Part shown: piece by piece, positions 10,224-19,800 of the stretch | Layout: the number at the start of each line of letters is the position of its first letter | Position numbering within the stretch: position 1 is the first letter of the stretch | Source of the DNA: Actinoplanes cyaneus | Lineage (GTDB): Bacteria; Actinomycetota; Actinomycetes; Mycobacteriales; Micromonosporaceae | Assembly: GCF_016862095.1 (NCBI RefSeq) | Contig: NZ_BOMH01000002.1 | Coordinates: 287,581 to 351,580, forward strand | Direction of reading: 5' to 3' | Length of the DNA stretch: 64,000 nucleotides | The notes under the pieces: model-generated | Told to the model about the DNA's origin: nothing | The model's input: only the letters and a program-made list of their open reading frames with translations | The model's database searches: none | Program-made: the position numbers and the translations under genes

Positions 10224-11645
10224 ATGGACGCGACACCCACGGTCAGCAGCCACGTCGAGCTCGGCTCCGCGGACGACGAGGGCTTCACCTCCCTGCGCCG
10301 GCCCGCACGGCCGCGCGCCGAACGATACGAGATCGGCCGCTCGTTGCGCGAGCGGTCCCCCCGTTCGGAGATGGCGCACTGGCGTCCGGGCCCCGGCCGG
10401 ATCGATCCGGTGCGGCAGGTCGTGGCGTCGCACGAGGGCCGCCTGCCGTGGCTGATCCCGGTCCGGATCGGCCGGATGATCGCCAGCCCGTACACGTTCC
10501 TGCGCGGCACCGCAGGTCTCATGGCCGACGACTTCGCCGCCCTCCCGCACACCGGCATCACCCCGGTCATCTGCGGCGACGCCCATCTCGGCAACTTCGG
10601 CTTCTACGCCTCCCCGGAACGGGAGCTGGTCTTCGACCTCAACGACTTCGACGAGGCGCACCCCGGCCCGTGGGAGTGGGACCTGCGCCGCCTGGTGGCC
10701 AGTGTCTACGTGGCCGGCCGGGTCAACGGCTTCCGGGAGAGCGCCTGCGCCGACGCGGTCCAGCACTGCGTCGCGGAGTACCGGGAGCAGATCGCGCACC
10801 TGTCCGACCGCCCGCTGCTGGCCCGCTCGTTCGAGCAGCTCAACGTCGACGCGATGCGCGGCGCCGCGAGCAAGGCCAGCTTCCGCGACGAGATCGAGCG
10901 GGCCGCCCGGCGGGCCCGGCGGCGCACCAGCGACCGGGCGCTGCCCCGGTTCACCGAGCGGCGCGACGGCACCCGCCGGCTCGTCGAGGAGCCACCGGTG
11001 ATCACCCGTCCCTCGGCGGACGACCGGGAGCTGCTGGACGGGGCGCTCGACGGTTACCTCAACACGCTCAAGCCGCACTGGGCGCGCATCCTCGGCGGGT
11101 ACCGGATCCTCGACGTCGCGCACAAGGTGGTCGGCGTCGGGTCGGTGGGTCTGCGGGCGTACGTCGCGCTGTGCGAGGGCTCGGATCCCGAGGACGTGGT
11201 GTTCCTGCAGCTCAAGCAGGCCCGCCGCTCGGTCATCGCGAAACACCAGCACGGTGCGCTGGCCTGGCACCGGCACCAGGGGCAGCGGGTCGTGGAGTAC
11301 CAGCAGGCCCTGCAGACGGTCAGCGACCCGCTGCTGGGCTGGGCCACGGCGGGCGAGCACCAGTACTACGTGCGGCAGTTCCGCGACATGAAGGGCGCGA
11401 TCGTCGTCGAGGACATCAACGCCGGCGCGCTCGCGGACTACGCCGGCATCTGCGGGTACCTGCTCGCCAAGTCGCATGCCCGCACGAGTGGGGCGTCGAT
11501 CATCGCGGGGTACTGCGGGGGCAGCGACAAGCTGGACGACTCCCTCGCCCGGTTCGCGCGGCTCTACGCCGACCAGGTCGAGAAGGACCACGCGGCCCTG
11601 GTCGACGCGGTCCGCCGTGGTGAGCTTGCCGCCGAAGCCGCCTGA
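10224..11645 (+). CDS. DUF2252 family protein (kinase-like fold)
   Basis: Protein of 473 residues, cytosolic, without signal peptide or membrane segment. It carries the two DUF2252 landmarks: [14 protein letters not shown] at about residue 113 and [19 protein letters not shown] at about residue 136. They resemble the catalytic loop and metal-binding aspartate of aminoglycoside-phosphotransferase-like kinases, so a phosphotransferase activity is possible, but the family's function is not known. No ribosome-binding site is visible; a TACTCT box at leaderless distance is present. The gene is divergent from the arabinose repressor and shares its 140-bp upstream region, including one operator. Confidence 0.88.
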   Translation: MDATPTVSSHVELGSADDEGFTSLRRPARPRAERYEIGRSLRERSPRSEMAHWRPGPGRIDPVRQVVASHEGRLPWLIPVRIGRMIASPYTFLRGTAGLMADDFAALPHTGITPVICGDAHLGNFGFYASPERELVFDLNDFDEAHPGPWEWDLRRLVASVYVAGRVNGFRESACADAVQHCVAEYREQIAHLSDRPLLARSFEQLNVDAMRGAASKASFRDEIERAARRARRRTSDRALPRFTERRDGTRRLVEEPPVITRPSADDRELLDGALDGYLNTLKPHWARILGGYRILDVAHKVVGVGSVGLRAYVALCEGSDPEDVVFLQLKQARRSVIAKHQHGALAWHRHQGQRVVEYQQALQTVSDPLLGWATAGEHQYYVRQFRDMKGAIVVEDINAGALADYAGICGYLLAKSHARTSGASIIAGYCGGSDKLDDSLARFARLYADQVEKDHAALVDAVRRGELAAEAA

Positions 11646-11703
11646 AATCATTTTCGCGTACGGATCACGCAACCGGGCGTGTCCGATAGGAACTGGAGAT
11701 TGC

Positions 11704-12123
11704 GTGAGCGGCATCATTTCGCTGGAGTCAGCGGCGTTGCGGGAGTTCTGGACGGAGCGGCATCTCTGCACCCTGACCACGCTGCGTGCCGACGGCTCCC
11801 CGCACGTGGTGGCGGTCGGCGCCACCCTCGACCCGATCGCCGGGATCGCGCGGGTGATCGCCTCGGGCGGGTCGGCGAAGGTCCGGCACGTCCGCAACGG
11901 TCAGCAGCGGGTCGCCGTCTGCCAGGTGGACGGGCCGCGGTGGAGCACCGTCGAGGGCCTCGCCGTGATCCGGGACGACCCGGAGTCGGTCGCCGAGGCG
12001 GAGCGCATCTACGCCGGCCGTTACCGGACGCCGCGCCCCAACCCGGCCCGGGTCGTCATCGAGGTGGCCATCTCCCGCGTGCTCGGCTCGGCCTCGCTGG
12101 CGTCCTCCCCCGCCGCCGTCTGA
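11704..12123 (+). CDS. PPOX-class (split-barrel flavin/F420) oxidoreductase
   Basis: Protein of 139 residues. The pattern [20 protein letters not shown] with the following VGATLD, and the [11 protein letters not shown] motif near residue 60, fit the TIGR03618-type pyridoxamine-phosphate-oxidase-fold proteins, many of which bind F420 or FMN in actinomycetes. The start is GTG at 11704, five bases after GGAG. It follows the DUF2252 gene by 58 bases. Its last 103 bases overlap the 3' end of the convergent mannosyltransferase gene, which is unusual; both frames look coding through the overlap, although the mannosyltransferase tail there is low in complexity. Confidence 0.85.
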   Translation: MSGIISLESAALREFWTERHLCTLTTLRADGSPHVVAVGATLDPIAGIARVIASGGSAKVRHVRNGQQRVAVCQVDGPRWSTVEGLAVIRDDPESVAEAERIYAGRYRTPRPNPARVVIEVAISRVLGSASLASSPAAV

Positions 12124-13661
12124 GGCTCGCGTTCCCGGAAGCGCCGCCGCACGTACCGCACCGCCAGGTAGATCAGGTAGAGGGTGACCAGCGGCGCGCC
12201 CGGGAACTTCAGCGAGCGGACCAGGCCGGAGCCGTCCGGCAGCACCGAGAACGACGCCACGACGGTGAGCACCATGACCACCTTGGTGCGCCGGCCGGTC
12301 GCCGCCAGCAGGATCAGCGGCCACAGCATGTACCAGGGCAGGAACACCGGGGCCAGGGCGACGGTGGCGACGACCGCCGCGGCCGCGCCGACCAGCGCCA
12401 CCCGGGCCGGGTCGGTGCGCTCCCGCAGCGCCCGCACCCAGATGGCCACCAGCGCGACGGCGAGCACCCCGTAGGCGATCGCGCGGACCACCGGCACCGC
12501 GTCGAAGTCCGGGTCGAACAGCTGCCCGGCGTACGTGATGGTCATCCCGACCGCTGTCGGCATCGAGCTGAACTGGACCAGCTCGCCACTGTCCCGCACG
12601 CCGGCGATCCAGCCGTAGTCCAGCCCGCCGGCCACGGTGATCCCGGCGAGCGTGGCAGCGGCCGTGCCGAGCACCCCGGCCGTGCCGATGACCAGGCCGC
12701 GCAGGTCGGCCCGCCCCCTGCGCGAGTACGCCGCGGCGACGATCAGCACGGCGAACGGGATCGTGACCAGCGCGGTCGCCTTCACCGCCACCGCCCCGCC
12801 GAGCAGCACGCCACCGACGGCGATCGCGGCCGGGTGCCTCGGGTGGCGGACGATCACGGCCAGACCGGCGACGAGCAGGCCCAGCATCGCGGCGTCGTTG
12901 TGCGGGCCGCCGATCAGATGCGCGCCGATCAGCGGGCCGGCCAGCGCCAGCCACAGCGCCCGCGCCGGCGGCACCCCGCAGCGCCGGGCCAGCACCGGCA
13001 GGCCGGCCGCCATCCCGAGCACCCCGGCGAGCGCGACCAGGCGGAACAGCACCAGCGGCAGGACCAGCGAGCCGAGCTGCGGGGGCAGCGCGTCGACCAG
13101 ACCCGGCGCGAGCGGCAGGGCCTGCCCGGCGGCGACGATCGCGGCGGCGAGCAGGATGAACAGCGGCCCGTACGGCGTGATCGTGTCCCGCCAGATCGGC
13201 GGCACCGCCCCGATCCACGTGCAGGGCAGCGACTCCGCCGTCGACGAGTAGGGGCTCAGGCCGTTGGCGTACAACTCGCCCTGGCAGCTGTAGGAGTAGA
13301 AGTCCCGGCTGCCGACCGGCGGCAGGAACAGGAACGGCGCCGTCCAGAGCGCGATCGTGACGAGCACCCACCGCGGGCTGTGATCGCGGTCGCGGCCGGT
13401 CCACCACGCGTACCCCATCAGGGCCGTGCCGGTCAGCCACAGCGAGGTGACCACGAGGTTGTGGTTGCCCTTGGCCGGCAACGCCCCACCGAGCAGGCCC
13501 GCGACGAACAGCAGGAGCGCACCACCGAAACCGGCCCAGCGCAGGGCCCGGGAACTCAACACCGGCAGATGGTCCCGGCAGCGGGTGAGCAGAAGGCCGA
13601 GGCGGGGGAAACGGGAGGCGTCCACCAGGCGATGGGCCGATCCCGTTCGGTCGATGTTCAT
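12021..13661 (-). CDS. mptB: Polyprenol-phosphomannose-dependent alpha-1,6-mannosyltransferase (MptB-like)
   Basis: Membrane protein of 546 residues with about 12-13 hydrophobic segments. It shows the MptA/MptB GT-C signatures: an extracytoplasmic first loop with [21 protein letters not shown] (paired aromatic and acidic residues), [14 protein letters not shown], and [20 protein letters not shown]. Such enzymes extend lipomannan using polyprenyl-phosphomannose outside the membrane. The start is ATG at 13661. A GT4 mannosyltransferase gene lies just upstream in the same direction, supporting a cell-envelope mannan role. About the last 34 residues are polar and extend into the convergent PPOX gene. 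Confidence 0.82.
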   Translation of the reverse strand: MNIDRTGSAHRLVDASRFPRLGLLLTRCRDHLPVLSSRALRWAGFGGALLLFVAGLLGGALPAKGNHNLVVTSLWLTGTALMGYAWWTGRDRDHSPRWVLVTIALWTAPFLFLPPVGSRDFYSYSCQGELYANGLSPYSSTAESLPCTWIGAVPPIWRDTITPYGPLFILLAAAIVAAGQALPLAPGLVDALPPQLGSLVLPLVLFRLVALAGVLGMAAGLPVLARRCGVPPARALWLALAGPLIGAHLIGGPHNDAAMLGLLVAGLAVIVRHPRHPAAIAVGGVLLGGAVAVKATALVTIPFAVLIVAAAYSRRGRADLRGLVIGTAGVLGTAAATLAGITVAGGLDYGWIAGVRDSGELVQFSSMPTAVGMTITYAGQLFDPDFDAVPVVRAIAYGVLAVALVAIWVRALRERTDPARVALVGAAAAVVATVALAPVFLPWYMLWPLILLAATGRRTKVVMVLTVVASFSVLPDGSGLVRSLKFPGAPLVTLYLIYLAVRYVRRRFREREPQTAAGEDASEAEPSTREMATSMTTRAGLGRGVR

Positions 13662-13738
13662 CCTGGCCTCATGCCCCCGTCAGCGCGCCGCCGGCCGGGT
13701 TCACAGCCGGCGATTGCAGGCTGTCATGACAACGCAAA

Positions 13739-13773
13739 CCGCGGTGTGCCGCAAGTCGCGACGGACACCGCGG
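13739..13773 (-). terminator. Hairpin downstream of the GT4 gene
   Basis: Nine-bp stem (CCGCGGTGT at 13739-13747 and ACACCGCGG at 13765-13773) around a 17-base loop, 18 bases after the GT4 stop codon and upstream of mptB. No U-run follows on the minus-strand transcript, so it may only attenuate. Confidence 0.45.
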
Positions 13774-13791
13774 ACGACCATCTGCCCCGGT

Positions 13792-14946
13792 TCAGGCAGC
13801 TTCGGCCCGCTCTCGCCTGATTTCCGGTACGGCGGTGAGCGGCCCGCCCAGCACCTGCGCATAGTGGTCGAGCAACTCGTCGCCGACCGCCGCCCAGCTG
13901 CGCCCGCCGATCGCGGCACGTCCGGCCGCCCCCATCCGGCGGCGCAGCATCGGGTCGGCGGCGAGCCGGGCCACCGCGTCGGTGAACCCGGCCTCCTCGT
14001 GCGGCGGCACCAGGAATCCGGTCCGGCCGTCCCGCACCAGGTCCCGCGGGCCGCCCTGGGCCGGCGCGACCACCGGGACGCCGCTGGCCATCGCCTCCTG
14101 CAGCGTCTGCCCGAACGTCTCGAACGGGCCGGTGTGCGCGAAGACGTCAAGGCTCGCGTAGATCCGGGCGAGCTGACTGCCGTGCCGCACCCCGAGGAAC
14201 GTCGCGTGCGGGAGCGCCTTGCGCAGCTGCGCCTCGGCCGGCCCGTTCCCGACGATCACCAGGCGCACGTTCGGCAGCCGCGACACCCCGGCCAGGAGCT
14301 CCACCTCCTTCTCCACGGCCAGCCGGCCGACGAACCCGGCCAGCACCTCGCCGTCGCGGCAGAGCGCCCGGCGGACCCCGGCGCTGCGCCGGCCCGGCTG
14401 GAAGCGGACGTCGTCGACCCCGCGGCGCCACAGGTGCACCCGCTCGACGCCGTGCCGCCGCAGCGCCTCCATCGACCCCGTGGAGGGCGCCAGGGTGCGG
14501 GCAGCTCCGTTGTGCAGGCGCCGGATCCACTGCCAGGACAGTTGCTCGGCAACGCCGAGGTTGCGGACCCTGGCGTAGGCCGCCACGTCCGTCTGGAAGA
14601 CCGCCACCGCGGGCAGCCCCAGCGACGCCGCCGCGCTCCGGCCCCACGCGCCCAGGAAGAACGGGCTGGCCAGGTGGACGACGTCGGCCCGGTGCGCCCG
14701 GATCGCCGCGCGCACCGCGGGAACCGGCAGGCCCAGGCGGATCTGCGGATACCCGGGCATGGGGATCGACGGGATCCGCACGACCGGGTACGGCAGCGTG
14801 AGGGGCATCGGCCCCGGTGCGGGCACCGGCGCGATGACGATCGGCTCGTGGCCGGTGCGGACGAGGTGCTCCGCGGTCCGTACCACCGAATGGGCTACGC
14901 CGTTGACGTCCGGCATGAACGACTCTGTGACCAGCGCGATGCGCAT
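13792..14946 (-). CDS. GT4 family glycosyltransferase, probably GDP-mannose dependent
   Basis: Protein of 384 residues with a GT-B fold. The N-terminal Rossmann half begins MRIALVTESFMPDVNGVAHS, which is typical of MgtA/PimB'-type mannosyltransferases. The C-terminal half has FVGRLAVEKEVELL, the phosphate-binding region of the donor, and the E-x7-E motif in PFETFGQTLQEAMASGVPVV. It should transfer mannose from GDP-mannose to a lipid acceptor on the cytosolic face, an early step before polyprenyl-phosphomannose enzymes such as the downstream MptB-like protein act. The exact acceptor (phosphatidylinositol mannoside or glucuronosyl diacylglycerol) cannot be told from sequence. Confidence 0.85.
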   Translation of the reverse strand: MRIALVTESFMPDVNGVAHSVVRTAEHLVRTGHEPIVIAPVPAPGPMPLTLPYPVVRIPSIPMPGYPQIRLGLPVPAVRAAIRAHRADVVHLASPFFLGAWGRSAAASLGLPAVAVFQTDVAAYARVRNLGVAEQLSWQWIRRLHNGAARTLAPSTGSMEALRRHGVERVHLWRRGVDDVRFQPGRRSAGVRRALCRDGEVLAGFVGRLAVEKEVELLAGVSRLPNVRLVIVGNGPAEAQLRKALPHATFLGVRHGSQLARIYASLDVFAHTGPFETFGQTLQEAMASGVPVVAPAQGGPRDLVRDGRTGFLVPPHEEAGFTDAVARLAADPMLRRRMGAAGRAAIGGRSWAAVGDELLDHYAQVLGGPLTAVPEIRRERAEAA

Positions 14947-15137
14947 GCCCCCAGGGGACCGGGCGGGCCTGGACCGGCGGGCAACGCTCCCGTGACGCGC
15001 GGTTTAAAGGTGGCTGACATCACTGATGTTCGTCTCTGCGTTGCCTGCCCGTGGCCCTACGCGGTCCGGCCGGCGCTCACGGTCCGGCGTCCGCTCCCGG
15101 ACTGTTCGGGACCACCGCGGTGTGATGATCTGGGACG

Positions 15138-15425
15138 GTGACCCCCTGGGAGTACCTGCGTGCCGTCGCGGAGGCGCTGGAGGCCGCCGGCGTGGCCGTG
15201 GCGGACTGGCGGGCCGACGACGACGAGGGCTGGATCCCGTTCGACCGCGCCCGCCCGTCCGCCGTGACGTGGGACTACGACCAGGCCGGGCTCGGCTGGT
15301 CCGCGCAGACCGGGTGGTACCTGCTGCTGATCACCTCACCGGGACGCCGGGTGTCCCGTCCGCTGCCGGCGACGGCGACGGCGGAACCGTCAGTGGTGGT
15401 GGCCGCGGTCCTCGATTGCCGGTAG
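15138..15425 (+). CDS. Small hypothetical protein, possibly DUF6292-like
   Basis: Protein of 95 residues starting at GTG. It reads as a compact cytosolic domain: an N-terminal helix (WEYLRAVAEALEAAGVAVAD), a beta-rich centre with VTWDYDQAGLGWSAQTGWYL, and a C-terminal helix-like end. It resembles small actinobacterial proteins of the DUF6292 type, but I am not certain. GATGAT at 15124-15129 ends eight bases before the start and no ribosome-binding site is seen, so the transcript may be leaderless. Coding bias is good and there is no competing frame. Confidence 0.7.
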   Translation: MTPWEYLRAVAEALEAAGVAVADWRADDDEGWIPFDRARPSAVTWDYDQAGLGWSAQTGWYLLLITSPGRRVSRPLPATATAEPSVVVAAVLDCR

Positions 15426-15505
15426 GCGGAAGTCGCACAGAACGGCGTTGACGGGGTGCCGATCCGGGCGCAAGGTCGGAGAAAGGACACCGCCTCGGAG
15501 TCGCC

Positions 15506-15943
15506 TTGACCCTCTTGGACGCCAGTCGCATCGCACTGATCATCGCGACGCCACCGCTGGTCATCGTCGTTGCCCAGCGCACGCCGCGATGGTGGCGCGC
15601 GCTCGCCGCCCGGGTCGAGCAGCGACGGCCGGCGCGACCCCGGCCGTACGGGCTGCCGATCGAGCGGCTCGCCGCCGACCTGCGCCGGCTGCTGCGCCTG
15701 CACGGGGAGCTGACCGCGTCCGCGCGGCCGGCGCTCTGCGCCCACCGGGTGTGGGCGGTCGAGGCGGCGATCGGGGCACGGGCGATCGAGGCGGCCGTCG
15801 CGCTCGGGGTGCCGCCTCCGCGGCCGGACGGTGCCGGGCTGCTCACCCGGGCCCAGCTGTCGGCGCTGCTCACCGACCTCGCGGCGGCCGGGCTGGTGCT
15901 GCCGGCCCGGGCCTGCCCGTTCACCTCGGACGGCCGCATCTGA
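15506..15943 (+). CDS. Hypothetical protein with one N-terminal membrane segment
   Basis: Protein of 145 residues. The TTG at 15506 is chosen because GGAG lies five bases before it; the frame offers no better start nearby. Residues 8-24 (IALIIATPPLVIVVAQ) form a single hydrophobic segment, followed by an arginine-rich stretch and then an alpha-helical cytosolic domain with LAADLRRLLRLHGELT and a C-terminal LTRAQLSALLTDLAAAGLVLP. I do not recognise the family. It lies 80 bases after the DUF6292-like gene and just before a tandem-repeat array. Confidence 0.6.
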   Translation: MTLLDASRIALIIATPPLVIVVAQRTPRWWRALAARVEQRRPARPRPYGLPIERLAADLRRLLRLHGELTASARPALCAHRVWAVEAAIGARAIEAAVALGVPPPRPDGAGLLTRAQLSALLTDLAAAGLVLPARACPFTSDGRI

Positions 15944-15961
15944 CCCGGCAGGCTCGGCACC

Positions 15962-16088
15962 GCCCGCCCGCAGGACCACGCCCGCCCGTAGGACCACGCC
16001 CGCCGGTAGGACCACTCCCGCCGGTAGGACCACGCACGCTGGTGAAGCCACGCCCGCCTGTAGAACCACGTCCGCCCGTAGGGACCAC
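15962..16088. repeat. Tandem array of seven 18-bp units
   Basis: Seven consecutive copies of an 18-mer with consensus GCCCGCCCGTAGGACCAC, at 15962, 15980, 15998, 16016, 16034, 16052 and 16070; the last has one extra G. The 5' part of each unit varies and the ACCAC end is nearly constant. Units are adjacent without spacers, so this is not a CRISPR array. On the minus strand it would encode a six-residue V/L-rich repeat, but no start and stop context supports a gene. Confidence 0.9.
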
Positions 16089-16571
16089 GAGAACGGCGGC
16101 GGGATTGCTCCCGCCGCCGCCTCCTGTCCCGGCCTGGTGGGCCCTGATCCGCCGAGCGCCCGGAGAGTTGGGGGGCAAATCCCGGGCGGGTCGTCCATGG
16201 GCACCGGTGCAGCGGCCGCCGGATAACTGGGGGGGCGACGACCGCTCGGCCGGGGGGCTCGTGGGCTGTGCTGCCCGCCGCGGACCCGTGGGCCGTGGCA
16301 GGGCGGCCGGTCCGCAGTGGATCTGGCCGCTCACCAACCGTGCCAGGCCGGACCCCCATGATCCGCGGAACGCAAGGGTGTCCTTCGCCACGTTCCGTCA
16401 CCTGTTCAGGGTCACCCGCAAGTCCTTGGCTTTCCTGAAATGGACCTTAAGTAATGCTTAAATCGAACGTCCCGCCGTAACCGGAAAGCAATCATCCGGG
16501 TTGATGGGAACGAGTTCCGGCGCGCCTTCCGGGCCCCCGCCGAAATCCCGGCATAGTGACTGCTCACAACA

Positions 16572-16602
16572 TTGAACCGGGAGCCGTCGGCGGACGTATC
16601 TC
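16572..16602 (+). promoter_or_regulatory. Weak promoter candidate for the 1708-residue gene
   Basis: TTGAAC (16572-16577) and TATCTC (16597-16602) are separated by 19 bases, slightly longer than ideal. If used, the leader would be about 260 bases. No better pair was found close to the start. Confidence 0.25.
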
Positions 16603-16869
16603 TCTTCGACCGAGCACACCCGGCGGGCTGCGGCGCCGGGCCGGTCACCGCTCGCGGCACCTGCGCGAGTCCGGTAAGGGGGACCCGCAGGGCGGTGGCG
16701 CACCACGCAAATCCGTGATTAACCTTCCACATCCACCACGTGGCGGCGGGTGATCCGGGTGCGCGAGGGGCGGGCACCGGGGGGCGCGGAGGTGGTCCAG
16801 GGTGAGGACGGTGGCACAGATGCGGCGATGGGGCGGTGGGAAGTTCCCCAGCCGTAACGGAGCCGCGTC

Positions 16870-19800
16870 ATGAGCTTCGAGGACGACGAGTACTGGGACG
16901 AGGAGTACAACGAATACTCCTTCATGCCGAAGTACGCCGTGGCTCAGGAGCGCCATTTCGAGAAACGGACGGCGCCCGATCCGGTCATTCCCACGCGACG
17001 CCCTGCGGAGGGTGACAAACCGGCTGCGCGGCGTTCCGGCCGTAACGGGGAGAAACCGGCCGTCGCGTTCGACGACAAGCGTCCGAGCTGGCTCGACGAC
17101 CCGAACTTCGTCCCGATCGACACGTCGGTCGACAACCTGTCCGGGAACTACTTCGACGACGTCGACTTCAACCGTCCCGAACTCGGGATGGACTTCGACA
17201 AACCGGACTTCCCGATCGTCGACCCGGCCGCCCTGCAGAACCCGGAACGCCAGCGGCGCCGGCCACAGCCCGACGGACGCCCGGCCGGCCGGTACGGCGC
17301 GCGCCGCCACGACGACCTCACCGACGACCGCGGGCGCGCCCGGGACGATCGCCGCGACGACTCCCGCGGGCGGCACCCCGCGGAGCGGCGCGACGAACGC
17401 TGGGCCGACGACCGGCGCGACCCGCGACGCGAGACCGACCGGCGCGACGGCGCCGGCCCGCGCCGGCAGCCCGCCGAGGCCGGCCCGGAGCGGCGACTCC
17501 CCGACACCGGGCTCGAGCGACGACTTCCCGACGGCGGGCCCGACCGGCGGCTTCCCGACAGCAGCCCGGACCGGCGGCCTCTCGACGGCGGCCCGGACCG
17601 ACGGCTTCCCGACAGCGGCCCGGACCGGCGCTGGAGCGAGGACGAGCGTGGCCGGCCCGGCGAGCGGCGTGGCGGTTCGGCGGATCGTCCGGCCGCTCGG
17701 CGGGACTACGTCGACGAGCGCGACTCGCAGCCGTGGCAGGAGGACGACTTCGGGCCGATCCGGCCGCCGGGCGGACGCCGGCCGCGACGCGAGGACGAGG
17801 AGCCGCGCCGCGGTCCGACTGGGCGCCCGGAACGTCCGGCCGCGGCCGGGCGGGCGACGGTCCCGGGCGACGACCGGTACGACGGTCGCGGACGGCCGCA
17901 GGACGTGGAGGCCGCTCACGGCAACGGTCACCTGCGCGACGACGATCTCCTGCGCGGCAGCGATCTCGTGCGCGGCAGCGAGCGGGTCCGTGACGACGAG
18001 CTGATCCGGGCCGACGAGTTGGTCCGTGGCACCGGCCGGGCGCGCGACGAGGACCTGGTCCGCGGCACCGGGCGAGCGCTGAACGACGAACTCGTCCGCG
18101 GCACCGGCCTCCCTCGCGACGAGGACCTGGTCCGTGGCGGCCGCGGGCACGGCGACGCCGATCGCGAGAGCGTCGACCGGGACGGCTACGGGCGGGACGA
18201 CCTCGCCGCTGGCCGGGCCCGGGTCCGGGACGACGAGTCCGCCCGCCGGCAGGGTTGGGACGACGAGCCCGTCGACCTGCAGGCCCGCGAATGGGACAAA
18301 GCACCCGCAAACGCGGACTGGACCGGCGGCGAACGCACACCCGAGGGCTGGGCGGCCGACGAGCAGTCCGCGCATCGGGACGACCGTTCCAGGAGCCGGG
18401 ACGATCACGACGAGCACCCGGTCGTGCTGGACGGCGAGTACTACGAGACGCCGGACGAGCCGGCCACGCCCGGATCACCCGGCGACGACAAGCCGCGTGT
18501 GCTGCGGCGTGCCGACCCGCCCGTACAGCCGAAGGTCGTGAGCCGGGCCACGCCGCCGCCCACGCCTCGCGTCATCAAGAACGCGCCGCCGGTGACCCCG
18601 CGGGTGGTTGCCGCTCCGCCACCGGCCGCTCCGGCCCGGGTGGTCGGCCCGGCCGGGCCTCAGATCCCGGCGGCCGCCGCTGCCACTTCCGCTCCGCCGC
18701 CCGGTTCCGCGCCGGGGACGGCTGAGGTCTCCCTCGATCCGCGTACGGCCATGGCGCCGCACGGCGAGTCGGCTCCTCCGCCAGCTCCGAGCGCTCCCTC
18801 GACGGCCGCGAACCGTCCGGTGTCGGGCACCCCGCAGTCCCCGGGCGCTCCGCAACTCCCCATCGGCCACCAGGCCACCGGCGTTCCGCAGTCTCCGTCG
18901 GGCCAGCACTCTCCGGTCGGCCCGCAGTCCCCGGTGGGCCAGCACTCCCAGGTCGGCCCGCAATCTCCGGTCGGCCAGCACTCCCAGGTCGGCCCGCAGG
19001 CCCCGGCCGGCCAGCAGTCCGCTGGTTTTGCGCAGGCAGCCGGCCCTCAGCAGACGCCGAACGCTCCGCAGGCGCACGAACCAGGCCCGTCACAGGCCGC
19101 CGGCATTCCGCAGGAGCCGGGCCCGTGGCAGTCCGGTCCGCCGCAGGCCGTCCCGCAGCAGCGCACCGGCCGCAGTCCGCGAACCGCGCACGTCTTCCTC
19201 GCCGACGGCGACGGCCCGTGGGCGATCGTCCCGGACGACGTGCCGCCGATGCCTCCGCACCCCACGGGCCGCACGGCGAGCCCGGCCCGCGGCCCCGTTC
19301 CGGTCGACGCTCGAGCCCCGATGCCGCTGGACGCCCGCGGCCCGATCCCCGTGGACGCCCGTGGCCCGATGCCGGTCGACGCCCGCGGCCCGATGCCGGT
19401 CGACCCGCGTGGTCCGATTCCGGCCGACAGTCGTGGCCCGATCCCCGTCGACGCCCGCGGCCCGGTTCCGGTGGACGGTCGTGGGCCCACAGCGGTCGGC
19501 CGACCGACCGTTCCGGCTCCCGGGGCTGGTCAGACGCCGGTGCAGCCGGGTGTTCCCCGCACGGGTCAGCCCGTCATGCCCCCGCCCGGACTGATCGCAC
19601 CGCAAGCGGTCACGCCGCGGCCGGTCGTGCCCCAGACGGCCACGCCTCCCGGACGAGTGCCGCCCCAGCCGGCCGCGCCCCCGCCGGGGCTGGTCGCGCC
19701 TCAGCCGGCCGCGCCGCCGCCAGGGCTGATCGCATCCCAGCCGGCCGTGCAGCCGGGCGCCCCTGTCCCGGGCAATCCGCCGGGGAACACGTGGGATCCG

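Larger units (their letters stand above)
15944..16869. other. 926-bp region without a supported gene
   Basis: It holds the 18-mer tandem array (15962-16088), a GC-rich part with two related G-runs near 16166 and 16228, an AT-richer island near 16440-16500 that contains the short palindrome TTAAG-N5-CTTAA (16448-16462), and the probable promoter and leader of the 1708-residue gene. Several open frames cross it on both strands, but none has a good start, coding bias and a recognisable product together. Confidence 0.6.

Noticed and set aside
15962..16088. CRISPR array
   Set aside because: Units are directly adjacent 18-mers without unique spacers and no cas gene is near.
15275..16401. Minus-strand frames across the 18-mer array encoding a V/L/A-rich hexapeptide repeat
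   Set aside because: They overlap two better plus-strand genes, have no ribosome-binding site and run through non-coding DNA.
16645..18417. Long open frame on the minus strand opposite the giant gene
   Set aside because: Its product is a low-complexity V/P/A-rich mirror of the sense repeats; the sense frame has a good start and an ordered C-terminal domain.
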